64,000 nt of DNA from contig CAZPRY010000001.1 of assembly GCA_964589175.1 (NCBI GenBank), positions 124,001 through 188,000 of the forward strand, in the 5' to 3' direction. The DNA is from CAZPRY01 sp964589175 (lineage in GTDB: Bacteria > Fidelibacterota > UBA2242). A program made the position numbers and the translations under genes. Of this stretch, positions 62,121-64,000 are shown in pieces (positions within the stretch are counted from its first letter, which is position 1; the number at the start of each line of letters is the position of its first letter). The notes below the pieces were generated by a model that ran no database searches, was not told the DNA's origin, and was given only the letters and a program-made list of their open reading frames with translations.

Positions 62121-64000
62121 TTAACCTTCCGCCAGTTTTTTGTACTGCTGGTAGCGTTCCGTCACGTGTTCTTCGAGAGCTTTGCGCAGAGTCTGAGCTT
62201 CCTCCGGGAAGGATTTCTTGAGAGTCGCATAACGAACCTCGCCATCCAGGAACTCCATCAGTTTGCCGTCCGGCTCCTTGCATTCCAGAACGAAAGGATT
62301 CTTGCCTTCGGCTTTGAGAAGCGGATTGAAGCGATACAACGGCCAGTAGCCGCATTCCACCGCCAGTTTTTCCTCTTCCTGGGATTTGCCCATGCCTTTA
62401 TACACTCCGTGATTGATGCAGGGTGAGTAGGCGATGATGATGGACGGGCCCGGGTAGTTTTCGGCTTCGATGAGGGCTTTCAGGAACTGGTTCTTGTTGG
62501 CGCCCATCGCGACCGAGGCCACATAGACATTCTTATAGCTCGTCATCATAATGCCCAGATCCTTTTTGGCGGTCTTCTTGCCCGAGAAGGCGAATTTCGC
62601 TACGGACCCAAAGGGCGTTGCTTTGGATGACTGCCCGCCGGTATTCGAATAGACTTCGGTATCCAGAACCAGAACGTTTACGTCGAGTCCCATGGCCATG
62701 ACGTGATCCAGGCCGCCGTAGCCGATGTCATAAGCCCATCCGTCGCCGCCGATGATCCAGATCGATTTCTTGGTGTACAGGTCGCTCATTTTCCAGATTT
62801 CCGTGAGCAGCGCCGAATCGCCATGCCGGGCTTCCAGCAGGGCTTTCATTTTGTCGCCGGCTGCGCGCGAGAGGTCGGCGTCATCTTTGCCCTCAAGCCA
62901 TTCTTCAGAAGCCGCTTTCAGCTCGTCATCCAGGCCGGCTGCGAGCGCCTCTCCGATCAGGCTGGCCAGTCGATCGCGCCGGGCGGTGGTCGCCAAAGCC
63001 ATGCCGAAACCGTATTCGGCGTTGTCCTCGAACAGGGAGTTCGCCCAGGCGGGACCGTGCCCCTCAGTGTTGACGGAGTAGGGGCAAACCGGGGCGCTGC
63101 CGCCATAGATGGAGGAACAGCCCGTGGCGTTGGCGCAGATCATGCGGTCGCCGAACAGTTGCGTGGCGACCTTCAGGTAGGGCGTCTCGCCACAACCGGC
63201 ACAGGCACCCGAGAATTCAAACAGCGGCCGTTCGAACTGGCTGCCTTTGATCGTGTTTTTCTTAACGAGACCGGATTTCACCGGAACAGTCGTAAAATAT
63301 TCCCAGTTCGCGGCTTGATCCATCTGGGTTTCCAGCGGCTTCATGACGAGTGCTTTTTCCTTGGCCGGACAGACATCGGCACAGTTGCCGCAGCCGGTGC
63401 AATCCAGAACGGAAACCTGCATGCGGTACTCAAGCCCTTCCAGGCCTTTGCCGACCGCCTTCAAGGTCACGAAGTTTTCCGGGGCCTTGGTCTTTTCATC
63501 AGCATTGAGCAGAACGGGGCGGATGACGGCGTGCGGACAGACAAAGGCGCACTGGTTGCACTGAATGCAGTTCTCCGGGATCCATTCCGGCACGTCGATG
63601 GCGATGCCGCGCTTTTCGTATTGGCTGGTCGCGGTGGGGAAAATTCCGGCTGGTGTAAAGGTGCTGACCGGCAGTTTATCGCCCTGCTGCGCGTTGATCG
63701 GGTTGAGGATCTTTTTCACAAAGTCATTGGCGCTGCTTTCCTCGATTTTTTCTTCGGTCAGATCGGCCCAGCTGGCCGGGTACTGCACCTTATGAATCGA
63801 ATCGCGCGCGGCATCCACAGCTTTCCAGTTCATCTGAACGATGGCCGCGCCTTTCGATCCGTAGGCTTTCTGGATCGCAGCTTTGAGATGTTTGATGGCT
63901 TCGTCGGCCGGCAGCACTTTGGAGAGCAGGAAAAATAAGGTCTGCATGATCATATTGATGCGGCCGCCGAGGCCGATTTCTGCGGCGATTTTGAGGGCAT
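62121..64000 (-). CDS. nifJ: Pyruvate:ferredoxin (flavodoxin) oxidoreductase, 3' part
   Basis: The frame is open to the window edge and translates ALKIAAEIGLGGRINM before the first internal Met, so only the C-terminal 626 or so residues are present. Two ferredoxin motifs, CIQCNQCAFVCP and CTGCGNCADVCP, are followed by the thiamine-diphosphate domain. This has GACAGCGETP, ANATGCSSIYGG, GGDGWAYDIGYGG and NTGGQSSKATPFG. The single-chain enzyme oxidises pyruvate to acetyl-CoA and CO2, reducing ferredoxin, a marker of anaerobic metabolism. The 5' half lies beyond the window. Confidence 0.96.
   Translation of the reverse strand, partial: ALKIAAEIGLGGRINMIMQTLFFLLSKVLPADEAIKHLKAAIQKAYGSKGAAIVQMNWKAVDAARDSIHKVQYPASWADLTEEKIEESSANDFVKKILNPINAQQGDKLPVSTFTPAGIFPTATSQYEKRGIAIDVPEWIPENCIQCNQCAFVCPHAVIRPVLLNADEKTKAPENFVTLKAVGKGLEGLEYRMQVSVLDCTGCGNCADVCPAKEKALVMKPLETQMDQAANWEYFTTVPVKSGLVKKNTIKGSQFERPLFEFSGACAGCGETPYLKVATQLFGDRMICANATGCSSIYGGSAPVCPYSVNTEGHGPAWANSLFEDNAEYGFGMALATTARRDRLASLIGEALAAGLDDELKAASEEWLEGKDDADLSRAAGDKMKALLEARHGDSALLTEIWKMSDLYTKKSIWIIGGDGWAYDIGYGGLDHVMAMGLDVNVLVLDTEVYSNTGGQSSKATPFGSVAKFAFSGKKTAKKDLGIMMTSYKNVYVASVAMGANKNQFLKALIEAENYPGPSIIIAYSPCINHGVYKGMGKSQEEEKLAVECGYWPLYRFNPLLKAEGKNPFVLECKEPDGKLMEFLDGEVRYATLKKSFPEEAQTLRKALEEHVTERYQQYKKLAEG

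Noticed and set aside
62703..63938. A 411-codon plus-strand frame opposite the PFOR gene
   Set aside because: It is the complement of conserved ferredoxin and thiamine-binding coding sequence and has no domain features of its own.

Overview
The window looks like part of the chromosome of an anaerobic or facultatively anaerobic, Gram-negative, uncultivated-type bacterium of the FCB / Calditrichota-KSB1-Ignavibacteria neighbourhood. This is inference from gene style: TonB receptors with an N-terminal carboxypeptidase-like domain, a secreted protein with a 'VPNPY' C-terminal sorting-type domain, a lipoprotein of tandem Ig-like repeats, pyruvate:ferredoxin oxidoreductase, PPDK, and many short interspersed repeats of the 'CACAGATTAACACAGAT' kind. 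Phylum is not proven by anything here. No tRNA, rRNA, CRISPR array or transposase was seen.

Region 1 (1-12 kb) is mostly housekeeping: a PP2C phosphatase, a PlsC acyltransferase, a GrdB/PrdB-like reductase-family protein, a duplicated Ig-like lipoprotein, pyruvate phosphate dikinase, a KamA-family radical SAM enzyme and ResB. It ends in a broken YwaF-like membrane gene next to an AT-rich island (12.0-13.6 kb) with one unknown membrane protein.

Region 2 (13.6-43.4 kb, all minus strand) is the main feature: about 30 kb devoted to molybdenum hydroxylases and anaerobic purine catabolism. In transcription order it holds a three-subunit molybdenum hydroxylase (FAD, 2Fe-2S, Mo), a hydantoinase/allantoinase-like enzyme, SsnA, YgfK, YgeY, YgeW, a threonine-synthase-like PLP enzyme, a MocA-like cytidylyltransferase, a second hydroxylase (Mo, 2Fe-2S, FAD) and a small membrane protein. 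Then come a TonB receptor with a secreted partner, and a tightly coupled set of DUF364, XdhC, a THEP1-like NTPase, a second PLP enzyme and an 8-oxoguanine-deaminase-like amidohydrolase. The core matches the bacterial ygeW/ygeY/ygfK/ssnA/hyuA/xdh cluster implicated in anaerobic urate and purine breakdown. However, it lacks a recognisable ygeX (diaminopropionate ammonia-lyase) and carbamate kinase, and carries two different fold-type II PLP enzymes. Two AT-rich foreign genes (DUF5677-like and GxxExxY) sit inside the operon, each framed by short repeats, and the repeats encode the ends of neighbouring proteins.

Region 3 (43.6-52 kb) has a metallophosphoesterase, a methyltransferase, CcsA (cytochrome c maturation), a pentaheme cytochrome, a fused monoheme-plus-beta-barrel protein reminiscent of Cyc2, and another TonB receptor. 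Together they suggest an outer-membrane redox module.

Region 4 (52-64 kb) returns to housekeeping and signalling: GpmI, a TldD/TldE pair whose TldD carries a Tat signal, PlsX, a small unknown protein, an M20 peptidase, a soluble GAF histidine kinase with a PAS partner, and the 3' part of pyruvate:ferredoxin oxidoreductase, cut by the window end.
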